This document shows positions 40,743 to 51,909 of a stretch of DNA of 64,000 nucleotides, in pieces. Numbering within the stretch: the first letter of the stretch is position 1; each line of letters starts with the position of its first letter. Below the pieces are notes generated by a model, which had not been told where the DNA came from, made no database searches, and worked only from the letters and a program-made list of their open reading frames with translations. The position numbers were made by a program, and so were the translations under genes. Source of the DNA: Streptacidiphilus neutrinimicus (GTDB lineage: Bacteria > Actinomycetota > Actinomycetes > Streptomycetales > Streptomycetaceae); the NCBI RefSeq assembly GCF_000787815.1, contig NZ_BBPO01000013.1, forward strand, positions 1 to 64,000, written 5' to 3'.

Positions 40743-41624
40743 GTGCTGCACCCCGCCGCCGAAGAAGGCACGCCGGGCCCCTTCGGGCGCCGCGCGCTGA
40801 CGGAGGATCTGGAGGCCCTCGGCCTGCGCCGCGGCGACACGGTGATCGTGCACTGCTCGCTGCGCTCGCTGGGCTGGACGATCGGCGGAGGCGTCGCCCT
40901 GCTGGTCGCGCTCCGCGACGCCCTCGGACCGCAGGGGACCGTGGTGGTGCCGACGTTCACCACCTACCTGTGCGATCCGGCCACCTGGGTCCGCCGCCGG
41001 GTCCCCGAGGAGTGGTGGCCACGGATCCGTGCGAGCCTGCCGCCCTTCGACCCCGAGGTGCATCCCGCACAGCCGAGCCTCGGCCGGTTCCCGGAGCTGG
41101 TGCGAGCCTGCCGGACCGCGCGTCGCTCCGCCCACCCGCTCTACTCCTTCGCGGCGTTGGGACCCGCGGCACAGGAGGTCCTGGCCCCGCACCCGCTCGA
41201 CTACGGACTGGGCGCCGGCGGCCCGCTCGGCGCGCTGCTGCGGCTCAACGCCCGGGTGCTGCTGCTGGGCGTCGGCTGGGACAAGGCCACGCTGCTGCAC
41301 CTGCCGGAGCACCTGACCGACTTCCGCGGCCGCCGCAGCCACGTCATCGCGGTGCCCGAGGCTGGCGCCGACGGCGCGACCAGGTGGCGGGAGACCACGC
41401 AACTGGTGATGTACGAAGGCGACTTCCCCGCGGTCGCGGACTCCCTGCGCGGTGCGGCCGCGCCGCGTCTGGGCCGCGTCGGGGCGGCGGAGGCCAGGCT
41501 CTGCGAGGGCCGGCCCCTGGTGGACGCGGCCTGCCTCCGGATGGCGCGGCACCGGGACTTCACCCGCTCGGCGATGGGCCCGCACCTCGTCGGGATCGCT
41601 CCCGCGCCTGCGGCCGCGCTGTAG
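40743..41624 (+). CDS. AAC(3)-family N-acetyltransferase
   Basis: A 293-residue protein from GTG 40743 (GGAGG 7 bases upstream). The family pattern of aminoglycoside 3-N-acetyltransferases is clear: LGLRRGDTVIVHCSLRSLGW, PQGTVVVPTFTTYL, PSLGRFPELVRAC, RRSAHPLYSFAALGP and LLLGVGWDKATLLHLPEH. Members also acetylate non-aminoglycoside amines, for example in phosphonopeptide pathways. In this operon it may acylate the peptide product or give self-protection. A true aminoglycoside substrate is not implied. Confidence 0.85.
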   Translation: MLHPAAEEGTPGPFGRRALTEDLEALGLRRGDTVIVHCSLRSLGWTIGGGVALLVALRDALGPQGTVVVPTFTTYLCDPATWVRRRVPEEWWPRIRASLPPFDPEVHPAQPSLGRFPELVRACRTARRSAHPLYSFAALGPAAQEVLAPHPLDYGLGAGGPLGALLRLNARVLLLGVGWDKATLLHLPEHLTDFRGRRSHVIAVPEAGADGATRWRETTQLVMYEGDFPAVADSLRGAAAPRLGRVGAAEARLCEGRPLVDAACLRMARHRDFTRSAMGPHLVGIAPAPAAAL

Positions 41625-41830
41625 CGGGCGGCCCTCGGGCGTCACGCCGGAGCGCGGAAGCCCGGGTAGCCGAGGATGCGCGGGCGCTCGGCCGGGTTGC
41701 TGCCCCCCGGCAGGACTGATCCGCCCGCGCCGACGGCGTCGGAGCCGCGGTGGCTATTGACTTCTCCACCTCCCGGGGCGAGATTCCAGTTCCCGCCGCC
41801 GCGTGACCGGGCCGAGCACACCTCCGTTGA

Positions 41831-43537
<1,707 letters not shown>

Positions 43538-43550
43538 GCCGAGGGCCGAC

Positions 43551-44252
43551 TCACCGACGTTCGGGGAGGCCGCTGAGCATGGCCTTGAAGCGCTCCGAGA
43601 GTCGCCGCTTCGAGGCGCGGCGCTCGGCGCGCGCCCGCTTGGCGCCGCCCTCGCGGTAGAAGCGGCGGAACCACGGCGAGCCCGGGTAGCCGAGCCGCAG
43701 CGCGCCCCACAGCGCCAGGAAGGGGAACAGCACGCCGGCGACGCCCAGGAAGTACCGCCCCTTGAGGACGGAGACCACCGACAGGGCGCAGTTGATCAGG
43801 ATGAAGGTGACGAACAACCAGGTCCCCTCCCCCGGCTGCCGCGAGAAGGGATTGGAGACCAGCAGCCCGATCCCCCCGAGGGCCGCGACGCCGACGACGG
43901 TGTCGACGGACTTGCGGCCCTCGTCCGCCCAGTAGACGTCGGACAGGTGCAGCCACAGCGCGTACTCGTCCAGCGTGAGTGCCGCGCCGACGCCGAACGC
44001 GGCCGCCACGCAGTCACGGAACAGGCCGTGCGGCACGGCGAGGAAGACCACCACCCCGGAGACCAGCAGCAGGAAGATGCCCGGCACGAGATGGTGGACG
44101 TGGACCTCCCCCACCGCGACGTTCCCGAAGGGCCCGCGGCCGGAGCGGATCAGGCGCACGATCAGACGGGTGAGCGTGAAGGTGAGCACGAAGGCCACCA
44201 GCATGAAGAGCAGGGCGGTGCGTCCGGTTCCGAAATGCAGGGGCAGTTGCAT
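43551..44252 (-). CDS. Integral membrane protein
   Basis: A 233-residue protein from ATG 44252. About six membrane helices (ALLFMLVAFVLTFTLTRLIV, HLVPGIFLLLVSGVVVFLAV, VVGVAALGGIGLLV, FVTFILINCALSVV, FLGVAGVLFPFLALWGAL). HVHHLVPG lies before helix 2, and the basic C-terminal tail is cytosolic (RRFYREGGAKRARAERRASK). Streptomycetes carry close relatives next to serB. The function is unknown. It converges with the cholesterol oxidase gene, with only 13 bases between stops. Confidence 0.75.
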   Translation of the reverse strand: MQLPLHFGTGRTALLFMLVAFVLTFTLTRLIVRLIRSGRGPFGNVAVGEVHVHHLVPGIFLLLVSGVVVFLAVPHGLFRDCVAAAFGVGAALTLDEYALWLHLSDVYWADEGRKSVDTVVGVAALGGIGLLVSNPFSRQPGEGTWLFVTFILINCALSVVSVLKGRYFLGVAGVLFPFLALWGALRLGYPGSPWFRRFYREGGAKRARAERRASKRRLSERFKAMLSGLPERR

Positions 44253-44287
44253 CCCTCGATGGTGGCCGGACGCCCCGGCCGGGTCGG

Positions 44288-45556
44288 CTACGGCGCGCCG
44301 ACCTCGGTGTCCTCGTCGAACCCGGCCTCCTCGGCGTTCTCCACGACCTCCTCGACCTCCTCGACCTCCTCGCGCGAGATGCCGAGCAGGTAGAGCACGG
44401 TGTCCAGGAACGGGACGTTCACCGCGGTGTGCGCGGCCTCGCGGACCACCGGCTTGGCGTTGAACGCGACGCCGAGCCCGGCCGTGTTCAGCATGTCCAG
44501 GTCGTTGGCGCCGTCGCCGATCGCCACGGTCTGCTCCAGCGGCACGTCCGCCTCGGCGGCGAAGCGGCGCAGCATGGCGGCCTTGCCGGCCCGGTCCACG
44601 ATGTCGCCGACGACGCGGCCGGTGAAGCGGCCGTCCTCCACCTCGAGGGTGTTCGCGGCGGCGAAGTCCAGCCCGAGCCGCTCCGCCAGGTCGTCGGTGA
44701 CCTGGGTGAAGCCGCCGGACACGATGCCGACCTGGTAGCCGAGGCGCTTGAGCGTCCGGATCAGCGTGCGCGCGCCCGGCGTCAGCCGGACCTCGGAGCG
44801 GACCTTGTCCACCACGTTCGCGTCCAGGCCCGCGAGCAGGGCGACGCGGGCCCGCAGCGACTCGGCGAAGTCCAGCTCGCCGCGCATCGCGGCAGCGGTG
44901 ACCTCGGCGACCTTCTCCTCGCAGCCGGCGTGGGCGGCGAAGAGCTCGATCACCTCGTCCTGGATCAGCGTCGAGTCCACGTCCATGACGACCAGCCGCT
45001 TGGCCTTGCGCTGCAGCCCCGACGCCACGACGGCCACGTCCACGCGCTGTGCGGCCGCCTCCGGCGCGAGCGCCGCCCGCAGCACCTCCGTCGGCACGCC
45101 GGACACGGCGAGCTCGACGGCGGTCACCGGGTACTTCGCAAGGCGGAAGACGCGGTCGATGTTGCCGCCGGTCTCGGTGATGTGCGTGCTGAGCGCGGCG
45201 ATGGCGCTCGCGGGGAGGGGGTTGCCGAGGATGGTGACGTGGGAGCGCCCCTCGCCGCGGGGGCGGTTGTCGCCGCGGCCGGAGATCACTTCGGCGTCGA
45301 GGTGACTGCTCTCGGCCCACTGGTGGACCTGGGCCCGCAGCTCGCCGTCGTTGGGCGGTGCGGTCACGAGCGCGCAGAGGACTATCCGCCCCCGGGTCAC
45401 GACCTGCTCGAAGTCGACGACGTCGACGTCGTACTCGGCGAGCGTGGCGAACAGCCCCGAGGTGAGGCCGGGGCGGTCCTTGCCGAAGACCTTGACGAGA
45501 AGGGTCGGCTTGTCCGGATCGAGGCTGGCTGCGGTGGCGGCAGTCTTAGCGTTCAT
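44288..45556 (-). CDS. serB: Phosphoserine phosphatase SerB with N-terminal ACT domains
   Basis: A 422-residue protein from ATG 45556. Two ACT-like regions come first (LLVKVFGKDRPGLTSGLFAT, about 18-95; then VTILGNPLPASAIAALSTHI, about 105-180), followed by the HAD domain: DVDSTLIQDEV (nucleophile Asp motif I), GIVSGGFTQV (motif II) and AIGDGANDLDML (motif III/IV). It hydrolyses phosphoserine to serine, the last step of serine synthesis. The ACT domains suggest amino-acid feedback. A repetitive Glu/Val tail (EEVEEVEEVVENAEEAG) closes the protein. Confidence 0.95.
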   Translation of the reverse strand: MNAKTAATAASLDPDKPTLLVKVFGKDRPGLTSGLFATLAEYDVDVVDFEQVVTRGRIVLCALVTAPPNDGELRAQVHQWAESSHLDAEVISGRGDNRPRGEGRSHVTILGNPLPASAIAALSTHITETGGNIDRVFRLAKYPVTAVELAVSGVPTEVLRAALAPEAAAQRVDVAVVASGLQRKAKRLVVMDVDSTLIQDEVIELFAAHAGCEEKVAEVTAAAMRGELDFAESLRARVALLAGLDANVVDKVRSEVRLTPGARTLIRTLKRLGYQVGIVSGGFTQVTDDLAERLGLDFAAANTLEVEDGRFTGRVVGDIVDRAGKAAMLRRFAAEADVPLEQTVAIGDGANDLDMLNTAGLGVAFNAKPVVREAAHTAVNVPFLDTVLYLLGISREEVEEVEEVVENAEEAGFDEDTEVGAP

Positions 45557-45769
45557 GGTGCCTCCAAGGCTACCGAGTACGGCTCGCCGCCCGAACGCCC
45601 GTCCCGCCACCCGGACAGGCGCCTGCACCGTTCCTCGATGCGCCCTCCAGCGGCGCGCGGCGCCGCTGAGGTGCGGCTCCGCGCGAGCGCCGATGAGGCG
45701 GCCGGACGGGCCCCCGGAGCCAGGCCCTAGAGTTGTCGGCGGGAAGACCGTGTCTGGAGGAGTCGCTCA

Positions 45770-46564
45770 GTGCTGGTGCTGTTGCCGCCGTCGGAGGGCA
45801 AGGCCGCGACCGGGGAGGGAGCGCCGCTCGATCTCGGGTCGCTCGTGCTGCCCGGTCTGACCGGGGCGCGGGAGGCCGTGCTGGACGCGCTGGTCGCACT
45901 CTGCCGGGGGGACGAGGGGACCGCGCTGGAGGTGCTCGGGATCAGCGAGGGCCTGCGCGGCGAGCTGGCGCGCAACGCGGACCTCCGCACCGCGGCCGCG
46001 CTGCCCGCGGGCGGGCTGTACACGGGCGTGCTCTACGACAACCTCGGCCTGGCCGACCTCGCGCCGCAGGCGCGTGCCCGCGCCGAGGAGAGCGTGGTGG
46101 TGTTCTCGGGCCTGTGGGGCGTCGTGCGGATCACCGACCGGATCCCGCCGTACCGCTGCTCCGGCGGGACCAAGCTGCCGCCGCTCGGCGGCCTCGGCGC
46201 GCACTGGCGCAGGCCGATGGCCGCCGCGATGCCGGAGCTCGCCGGGGAGGGCCTCGTGCTGGACCTGCGGTCCTCCGCGTACGCGGCGCTGTGGAAGCCG
46301 ACCGGGGAGGTCGCGGCGCGCACCGCGACGGTCCGGGTGCTGCACGAGCGGGTCGTGGGCGGGGTGACCAAGCGCTCCGTCGTCAGCCACTTCAACAAGG
46401 CGACCAAGGGCCGCCTGCTGCGGCAGCTGCTGGAGTCGGGCGCGGCGCCGGCCTCGCCCGCGGAGCTGGCGGAGGCGCTGCGAGACGCGAAGTTCACGGT
46501 GGAGGCGCAGCCGCCCACGGGCGGGAAGCCGTGGGCGCTGGACGTGGTCGTCGCCGAGCTCTGA
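45770..46564 (+). CDS. yaaA: Peroxide-stress protein YaaA (DUF328)
   Basis: A 264-residue protein from GTG 45770. The family signatures are LVLLPPSEGKA at the N-terminus, LYTGVLYDNLGLADL, VFSGLWGVVRITDRIPPYRC and VSHFNKATKGRLLRQLLESG near the C-terminus. YaaA proteins lower free iron or protect DNA under peroxide stress. Divergent from serB; it converges with the RNase H/CobC gene. Confidence 0.92.
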   Translation: MLVLLPPSEGKAATGEGAPLDLGSLVLPGLTGAREAVLDALVALCRGDEGTALEVLGISEGLRGELARNADLRTAAALPAGGLYTGVLYDNLGLADLAPQARARAEESVVVFSGLWGVVRITDRIPPYRCSGGTKLPPLGGLGAHWRRPMAAAMPELAGEGLVLDLRSSAYAALWKPTGEVAARTATVRVLHERVVGGVTKRSVVSHFNKATKGRLLRQLLESGAAPASPAELAEALRDAKFTVEAQPPTGGKPWALDVVVAEL

Positions 46565-46652
46565 CCGTCGCCGTCGCCCGGGGTGACCGAGGTGTGCGCG
46601 TGGTCCGCGTCGACGTCGACGGTGATGAAGTTGTCGGTGGTCGGCTCGCTGG

Positions 46653-47846
46653 TCAGCGCAGATGTGAGGTGTCGTTGAAAAGCCTGAGCGACGCGTTCCC
46701 GTCGGCGTAGAAGGCCACGGCGGAGACGGCCGCCGCGCTGAGCTCCATCCGGTACAGCGCCTCCGTCGGAGCGCCGAGGGCGAGCCGGACGAGGGTCTTG
46801 ATCGGCGTCACGTGCGAGACGACCAGGACGGTGCGCCCGGCGTAGCGGGCCAGCAGGCGATCCCGGGCCGCGGCCACCCGGCGGCCGACGGCGACGAAGC
46901 TCTCCCCGTCCGGCGGAGCCGTCCTGGGCGAGGCCAACCAGGCGTTCAGGGCCTCGGGCTGACGCTCCTTCACCTCGGCGAAGGTGAGCCCCTCGAAGGA
47001 GCCGAAGTCGGCCTCGCGCAGGGCCTCCTCGACCCGGACTTCCAGGCCCAGCGCGTCGGCGACCGCCTGCGCGGTCTCCCGGCAGCGCCGCAGCGGCGAG
47101 CTGACGATCGCCTCGATCGTCCCGCGCGCGGCGAAGGACGCGGCGGCGCGCTCGGCCTGCCAGCGACCGCGCTCGGAGAGCGCGGGGTCGCCGCCGCCGC
47201 TGCCGGAGAATCGCTTCTCCGGCGTCAGCGCGGTCTCGCCGTGGCGCAGCAGCACGAGGGTGGTGGGCTTGCCCATGTCCGCGGGCGCGGCCCAGCCCAC
47301 CGGGGCGGTGGCCTTCGGCTCGGCGCCCTGATCGGCGGTCGGCTCGGCGGACGCCCCGGAGACGGGTGCGGCGGTGACCGGGGACGCCTGCGGCGGCGGC
47401 TTGGGCTCCCAGGCCCGGCCCGCCTGGCCCGCGTCCATCGCCTCGTTGGCGAGCCGGTCCGCGTGCTTGTTCTCCTTGCGCGGCACCCAGCGGTACTGGA
47501 CCCGCCCGGCCGGGAAGGCCGTACGGGCCTCGGCCGCGAGCGGCTTCATGTCCGGGTGCTTGACCTGCCAGCGGCCGGACATCTGCTCGACCACGAGCTT
47601 GGAGTCCATCCGCACCTCGACCGTGGCCGAGGGGTCGATCGCGGCCGCCGCGCGCAGGCCCGCGATCAGGCCGCGGTACTCCGCCACGTTGTTGGTGACG
47701 CGGCCGAGGTACTCGGCCGCCTCGGCCAGCACCTCGCCGGTGTCGCCGTCGCGCACGACCGCGCCGTAGCCGGCCGGGCCCGGGTTGCCCCGCGACCCGC
47801 CGTCGGCCTCGACGACGAACCGGCGAGCCTGCCCGCCTTCGGTCAC
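46653..47846 (-). CDS. Bifunctional RNase H / acid phosphatase
   Basis: A 397-residue protein from ATG 47846. The N-terminal RNase HI domain has the DEDD residues (VEADGGSRGNPGPAGYG, NNVAEYRGL, VEVRMDSKLVVEQ, KHADRLANEAMD). A Pro/Ala-rich linker (about 150-190) leads to a C-terminal histidine-phosphatase/CobC domain (VLLRHGETALTPEKRFSG, then VSSPLRRCRETAQA and VVSHVTPIKTLVRLA). This fusion is typical of actinobacteria (Rv2228c type): RNA/DNA hybrid removal plus alpha-ribazole phosphatase-like activity. It heads a minus-strand group with the zinc-ribbon and NIF3 genes. Confidence 0.95.
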   Translation of the reverse strand: MTEGGQARRFVVEADGGSRGNPGPAGYGAVVRDGDTGEVLAEAAEYLGRVTNNVAEYRGLIAGLRAAAAIDPSATVEVRMDSKLVVEQMSGRWQVKHPDMKPLAAEARTAFPAGRVQYRWVPRKENKHADRLANEAMDAGQAGRAWEPKPPPQASPVTAAPVSGASAEPTADQGAEPKATAPVGWAAPADMGKPTTLVLLRHGETALTPEKRFSGSGGGDPALSERGRWQAERAAASFAARGTIEAIVSSPLRRCRETAQAVADALGLEVRVEEALREADFGSFEGLTFAEVKERQPEALNAWLASPRTAPPDGESFVAVGRRVAAARDRLLARYAGRTVLVVSHVTPIKTLVRLALGAPTEALYRMELSAAAVSAVAFYADGNASLRLFNDTSHLR

Positions 47847-47892
47847 GGCATCATCGCCGTTCGTGCTCAGCTTCGGCTCCCCAACTGCGCGC

Positions 47893-48636
47893 TCACAGAC
47901 CCGACTCCGAGGTGCGGACGAGGATGCGCCCGCAGTTCTCGCAGCGCACGACCTCGTCCGCGGCGGCGGCGCGCACGGCGCCGAGGTCGGTGATGGAGAG
48001 CTCCACCCGGCAGCCCTCGCAGCGGCGCTGGAAGAGACGCGCCGCGCCGATGCCGGCGTTCTGGGTGCGCAGGCGGATGTAGAGCTTCATCAGGTCGGCC
48101 GGGATGGCCTCGGCCAGGATCTCGCGGTCGCGGGTGATCTTCTCGACCTCGGCGTCGATCGAGCCGTAGGAGGTGTCCCGGCGCTCCTCGGCCTCCTTGA
48201 CGGAGCGCTCGGCCTCGTCGCGGCGGGCCGTCATCTCGCTGACGCGGGTCTGCCCCGACTCGACGCGCTCCATGATCTCCAGGACCACGTCCTCCAGGTC
48301 GCTCTGGCGCTTGGCCAGCGAGCCGACCTCGTGCTGGAGGTTGGTGAGGTCCTTGGCGGAGCCGACGGAGCCGGAGTCGAGCAGCTTCTGGTTGCGCGCG
48401 GCACGCTGGCGCACCTGGTCGACGTCCTGCTCGGCCTTGGTGAGCTCACGCTGGGTGTCGCTCAGCTGGGTCTCGGCGGCCACGGTGAGCGAGCGCAGCT
48501 GGGCGAGGTCGGTGGAGCGCTGCTCGATCTCGGCGTGCTCGGGCAGCGTGCGCCGGCGGTGGGCGAGCTGGTCGAGGCGGGAGTCGAGTGCCTGCAGGTC
48601 CAGCAGGCGGATCTGGTCGGCGGGCGCGGCGTTCAG
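47893..48636 (-). CDS. Coiled-coil zinc-ribbon protein (DUF164/CT398 type), CTG start
   Basis: A 247-residue protein. The family N-terminus is LNAAPADQIRLLDLQALDSR. Its only sensible start is CTG at 48634-48636, with AGGAG about 7 bases upstream; the nearest standard start codon is ~60 residues later. A long coiled coil (about 30-170) is followed by a C-terminal zinc ribbon (RRCEGCRVELS, then VRCENCGRIL). The gene is 10 bases after NIF3. These proteins bind nucleic acid or act as scaffolds, and the exact role is unknown. Confidence 0.85.
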   Translation of the reverse strand: MNAAPADQIRLLDLQALDSRLDQLAHRRRTLPEHAEIEQRSTDLAQLRSLTVAAETQLSDTQRELTKAEQDVDQVRQRAARNQKLLDSGSVGSAKDLTNLQHEVGSLAKRQSDLEDVVLEIMERVESGQTRVSEMTARRDEAERSVKEAEERRDTSYGSIDAEVEKITRDREILAEAIPADLMKLYIRLRTQNAGIGAARLFQRRCEGCRVELSITDLGAVRAAAADEVVRCENCGRILVRTSESGL

Positions 48637-48646
48637 TTGGAGCTCC

Positions 48647-49492
48647 TCAGGCAGTGGTCGGTGCGAAAGACATGGGGGCGTGCGCGGTCCAGGGGTCGGT
48701 GACGTGGGTGGACACCCGCGTCTCGAGACCCCAGCCGTGCTTTTCGGAGACCGCCAGCAGCGCGCTCTCCGCGCTGCGCAGCCAGGGCCACTCGGTGGCC
48801 CAGTGGGCGGCGTCGACCAGGGCGATGTCCGCGTGCTCGCGGGCCTCGGAGGCCGGGTGGTGGCGCAGGTCGGCGGTGACGTAGGCGTCGACGCCGGCCG
48901 CGCGGACCTCCGCGAAGAAGCTGTCGCCGGAGCCGCCGCAGACCGCGACCCGGCGCACGAGGCGGTCCGGGTCCCCGGCCGCGCGCACACCCTGGGCGGT
49001 GGCGGGCAGTCCGGCCGCGACGCGGGCCGCGAAGGCACTGAGCGGCTCCGGGGCGGGCAGCTCGCCGATCCGGCCGGTGCCGCGGCGTCCCGCCGGGTCG
49101 GTCGGGTCCGGGATCAACGGGCCGGTGACGCGCAGGCCGACCGCCTCGGCGAGGGCGTCGGAGACGCCCGGGTCGGCGTGGTCGGCGTTGGTGTGCGCGA
49201 CGATCAGGCCGACGCCCTGGCGGACCAGCGTGTGCACGACCCTGCCCTTGAAGGTGTCGGCCGCGACGGTGGTGGTGCCGCGCAGGTAGAGCGGGTGGTG
49301 CGTGACCACGAGCTGCGCGCCGAAGGCGACGGCCTCGTCGACGACGGCCTGCACCGGATCGACGGCGAACAGGACCCGGGCGACCTCGTCCTCCGGGTCG
49401 CCGCAGACCAGGCCGACCGCGTCCCAGGACTCGGCCCAGGCCGGCGGGTACAGCTCGTCGAGGGCTCGGCGGACGTCGGAGAGTTTCGGCAC
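48647..49492 (-). CDS. NIF3-like dinuclear metal-binding protein
   Basis: A 281-residue protein from ATG 49492. The NIF3/YbgI signature is present: [34 protein letters not shown] (metal His-His), [17 protein letters not shown], later CGGSGDSFF and [12 protein letters not shown] with the second metal ligands. This family forms hexamers with two metal ions and is of uncertain enzymatic role (GTP cyclohydrolase I type 2-like). Standard neighbour of the zinc-ribbon and RNase H genes in actinomycetes. Confidence 0.93.
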   Translation of the reverse strand: MPKLSDVRRALDELYPPAWAESWDAVGLVCGDPEDEVARVLFAVDPVQAVVDEAVAFGAQLVVTHHPLYLRGTTTVAADTFKGRVVHTLVRQGVGLIVAHTNADHADPGVSDALAEAVGLRVTGPLIPDPTDPAGRRGTGRIGELPAPEPLSAFAARVAAGLPATAQGVRAAGDPDRLVRRVAVCGGSGDSFFAEVRAAGVDAYVTADLRHHPASEAREHADIALVDAAHWATEWPWLRSAESALLAVSEKHGWGLETRVSTHVTDPWTAHAPMSFAPTTA

Positions 49493-49789
49493 GTGTCCGA
49501 GGGTATCGCGGCGCGGTGGCCGCGTCGGACAGCGCGCAAGGTTACGGGCCAGGAAGGAGCTCCACCCGTACGGGTGATGTATCCGCGATCCCGTGCGAGC
49601 GGCGCACGCCCGTCAGTAGCTTCGGTGGTGCGGACGGGCCCCACCGCGGAGGGCCCCGTCCAGGCCCCGAACCAAGGCGAGCCCGAACGACGCGAGCGGC
49701 TCTCGTGAGCTCTTCCGAACGCTGCGCACCTCTTTCTCTCCTGTTCTCTCCTCATCCTTCCCTTCCGTCATCCTTCCGTTCCGGCGACC

Positions 49790-51820
49790 GTGTCGTCCCG
49801 ACCGAGCTGCGGTGGTGCACCCGTGACCGCGATCCCCCTCACCGTTCCTCCCCGCTCCAGCTCCGCCACCGGGCCGGGGGCGTCGGTCTCCGCCGCGCTG
49901 CGGCGCGTCAGCTTCACGTTCGCCGCCGACGGCGCGCACGCGGCCTGCCTGGCGGCGGAGGCCGACGGGCGGTGGTTCGTGGAGAGCTGGCGGCTGGGCG
50001 GGGCCGCGGGCGAGGCCTGCGCGCCGCAGCCGCTGCGCCCGGGCGCGGGCGGGCTGCGCTCGGAGGACGTGCACGCGCAGCTGGTCGCGCTGACCGACGG
50101 GCGGGTGCTGATCTGCCGTCACGAGGACGCACGGCAGCAGCTGATCGTCCGCGGCACGGACGGGCAGGCGGACCTGTCGGCGGGCCGGCTCCCGCTGGCC
50201 GGTCTGCGGCTGCTGCCGCTGCCCGCGCCGGGGGCGGGCGGGCCGGTCGCGCTGGCCCTGGGCACGGACGGCCAGAGCTCCACCTCGGTGTGGCTGGTCA
50301 GCGCGGACGGCGTCTCCGCGCCGCAGCAGGTCGCCGAGCTGCCCGGCCTGTTCGGCGGCGGCGTCTGGCTGGACCGGGGCGGTCGGCTGCTCGCTCTGGA
50401 CGGGCTGCAGCGCCTGGGCGACGGCACCGGCCGGGTCAAGACGATCGTGCTGGACCTCGTCTCCGGTGGGCTCTCGCCGCTGCTGGAGCTCACCGAGCAC
50501 AGCAACGACCGGCTCGTCGCCTGCGATCCGGGCAGCGGCCTGATCCTGGTCCGCAGCGACGCGCCGGGCGAGGACCGGCTCGGTTGGGGTCGGCTCGGCT
50601 CGGCGGAGCCCCTGCACTTCCCCGAGTGCCTGCGCGGCGGCCGGCACTTCCTGCGCCCGGTCGCGATCGAGCCTGGGCGCAACCGGGTGGCGGTCCAGGC
50701 GGACTGGGGCGCCGGTTCGACGCTGGCCTTGTGGGAGCCGGGCGGCACCCGGCTCGAGCCGCTGCCGATCCCGCCCGGCCGCTTCGGCGGTGTGGCGCAC
50801 TGGTCGGCGGCGGGCCTGCGGATGCCCTACTCGGCGCCGGACCACCCGGCCGCGATGGCCTCGATCGACGTCGACCTGCTGCTGAGCGGGGAGACGCGGC
50901 CGCTGCCGCAGCCGGAGAAGCCCCGGCTGGCGCCCGTCCAGGGCGGCAGCGCGGGTCTGGCCAGCGTGGTGCAGGTGATACCGCAGCCCGTGGAGACCGG
51001 CTGGCGGCTGGACGGCAGCACCCGGCGCAGCGACGGCCGCCCCTGGGAGAGCGCGCGGACGGTCACCCTGCCGGGAGCCGCGGGCCCGGTCGAGGGCGTC
51101 GTGTACGGCGGCGACGCGTGGCTCAGCGCCGAGCACCTGGTGATGGCGTTGCACGGCGGCCCCGCCGACGCCTGGCACCTGGAGTTCGAGCCGACCCTCC
51201 AGCGCCTGGCGGCCGAGGGCATGGCCGTCGTCGCCCCCAACCAGCGCGGCAGCACGGGCTACGGGGTCGAGCACGCGCAGGCCGTCCAGCACGCCTGGGG
51301 CGGTCCGGATCTGGAGGACGTGCTGGCGCTGCTGCAGAGCATCGGCGGCCAGCGCGAGTCGCTGGGCCTGGGCCGGGTGGCCCTGTTCGGCGTCAGCTAC
51401 GGCGCGTTCCTCGCACTGCTGGCGGCCGGCACCGCCCCCGATCTGGTCACGCGGGTGGCGGCGGTCTCCCCGTTCCTCTCCGGTGCGCGCCTGGCCGCCG
51501 AGGCGGGCCCGGCGGTGCGGGGTCTCACGGAGCGGATGGGCGCGGCGACGGACCTGCCGGACGGCCCGCGGGACGTCCTGTTGCTGTGCCACCGCCTGAC
51601 GGCGGAGGTCCTGGTCGTCCACGGCGATCGGGACGAGGTCGTGCCCGTCACCCAATCCCGGCTGCTGCGGCAGGAGTTGCTGCGGATCGGCCGGGTCGAG
51701 GGGGCCGACTTCCAGTACGTCGAGGCGGCCCGCGCGGGCCACGAGGTGCTCGCGGAGGAGGGTGCGCCTCTTCTGCAGGAGTTGTTGGCGAGCTTTTTGA
51801 GGAGCGTGCGAACGGTGTGA
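49790..51820 (+). CDS. S9-family prolyl oligopeptidase-like serine peptidase
   Basis: A 676-residue frame from GTG 49790 (GTG 49823, VTAIPLTVPP, is an alternative start). The N-terminal half is a beta-propeller-like region. The C-terminal alpha/beta-hydrolase domain has GVSYGAFLAL with Ser536, Asp in HGDRDEVVPV and His in ARAGHEVLAEEG. HGGPADAWHLEFEPTLQRLA forms the oxyanion loop. No signal peptide, so it is probably cytosolic. It would cut short peptides, often after Pro. The gene after it encodes a 44-residue peptide with Pro-His-Gly repeats. Confidence 0.88.
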   Translation: MSSRPSCGGAPVTAIPLTVPPRSSSATGPGASVSAALRRVSFTFAADGAHAACLAAEADGRWFVESWRLGGAAGEACAPQPLRPGAGGLRSEDVHAQLVALTDGRVLICRHEDARQQLIVRGTDGQADLSAGRLPLAGLRLLPLPAPGAGGPVALALGTDGQSSTSVWLVSADGVSAPQQVAELPGLFGGGVWLDRGGRLLALDGLQRLGDGTGRVKTIVLDLVSGGLSPLLELTEHSNDRLVACDPGSGLILVRSDAPGEDRLGWGRLGSAEPLHFPECLRGGRHFLRPVAIEPGRNRVAVQADWGAGSTLALWEPGGTRLEPLPIPPGRFGGVAHWSAAGLRMPYSAPDHPAAMASIDVDLLLSGETRPLPQPEKPRLAPVQGGSAGLASVVQVIPQPVETGWRLDGSTRRSDGRPWESARTVTLPGAAGPVEGVVYGGDAWLSAEHLVMALHGGPADAWHLEFEPTLQRLAAEGMAVVAPNQRGSTGYGVEHAQAVQHAWGGPDLEDVLALLQSIGGQRESLGLGRVALFGVSYGAFLALLAAGTAPDLVTRVAAVSPFLSGARLAAEAGPAVRGLTERMGAATDLPDGPRDVLLLCHRLTAEVLVVHGDRDEVVPVTQSRLLRQELLRIGRVEGADFQYVEAARAGHEVLAEEGAPLLQELLASFLRSVRTV

Positions 51821-51909
51821 ACGGGTGGGAGAGGTGTGCACGGGGCTACTAGGGTGGGTCACCAGCACGAATGCCGGAATACAGAACAAACACGGAGAAG
51901 ACGACTCTC

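Noticed and set aside
43551-45320. 589-codon minus-strand frame spanning the membrane protein and serB
   Set aside because: The right half is a different frame across serB, whose own frame has all HAD motifs. Only the part from 44252 down is a gene.
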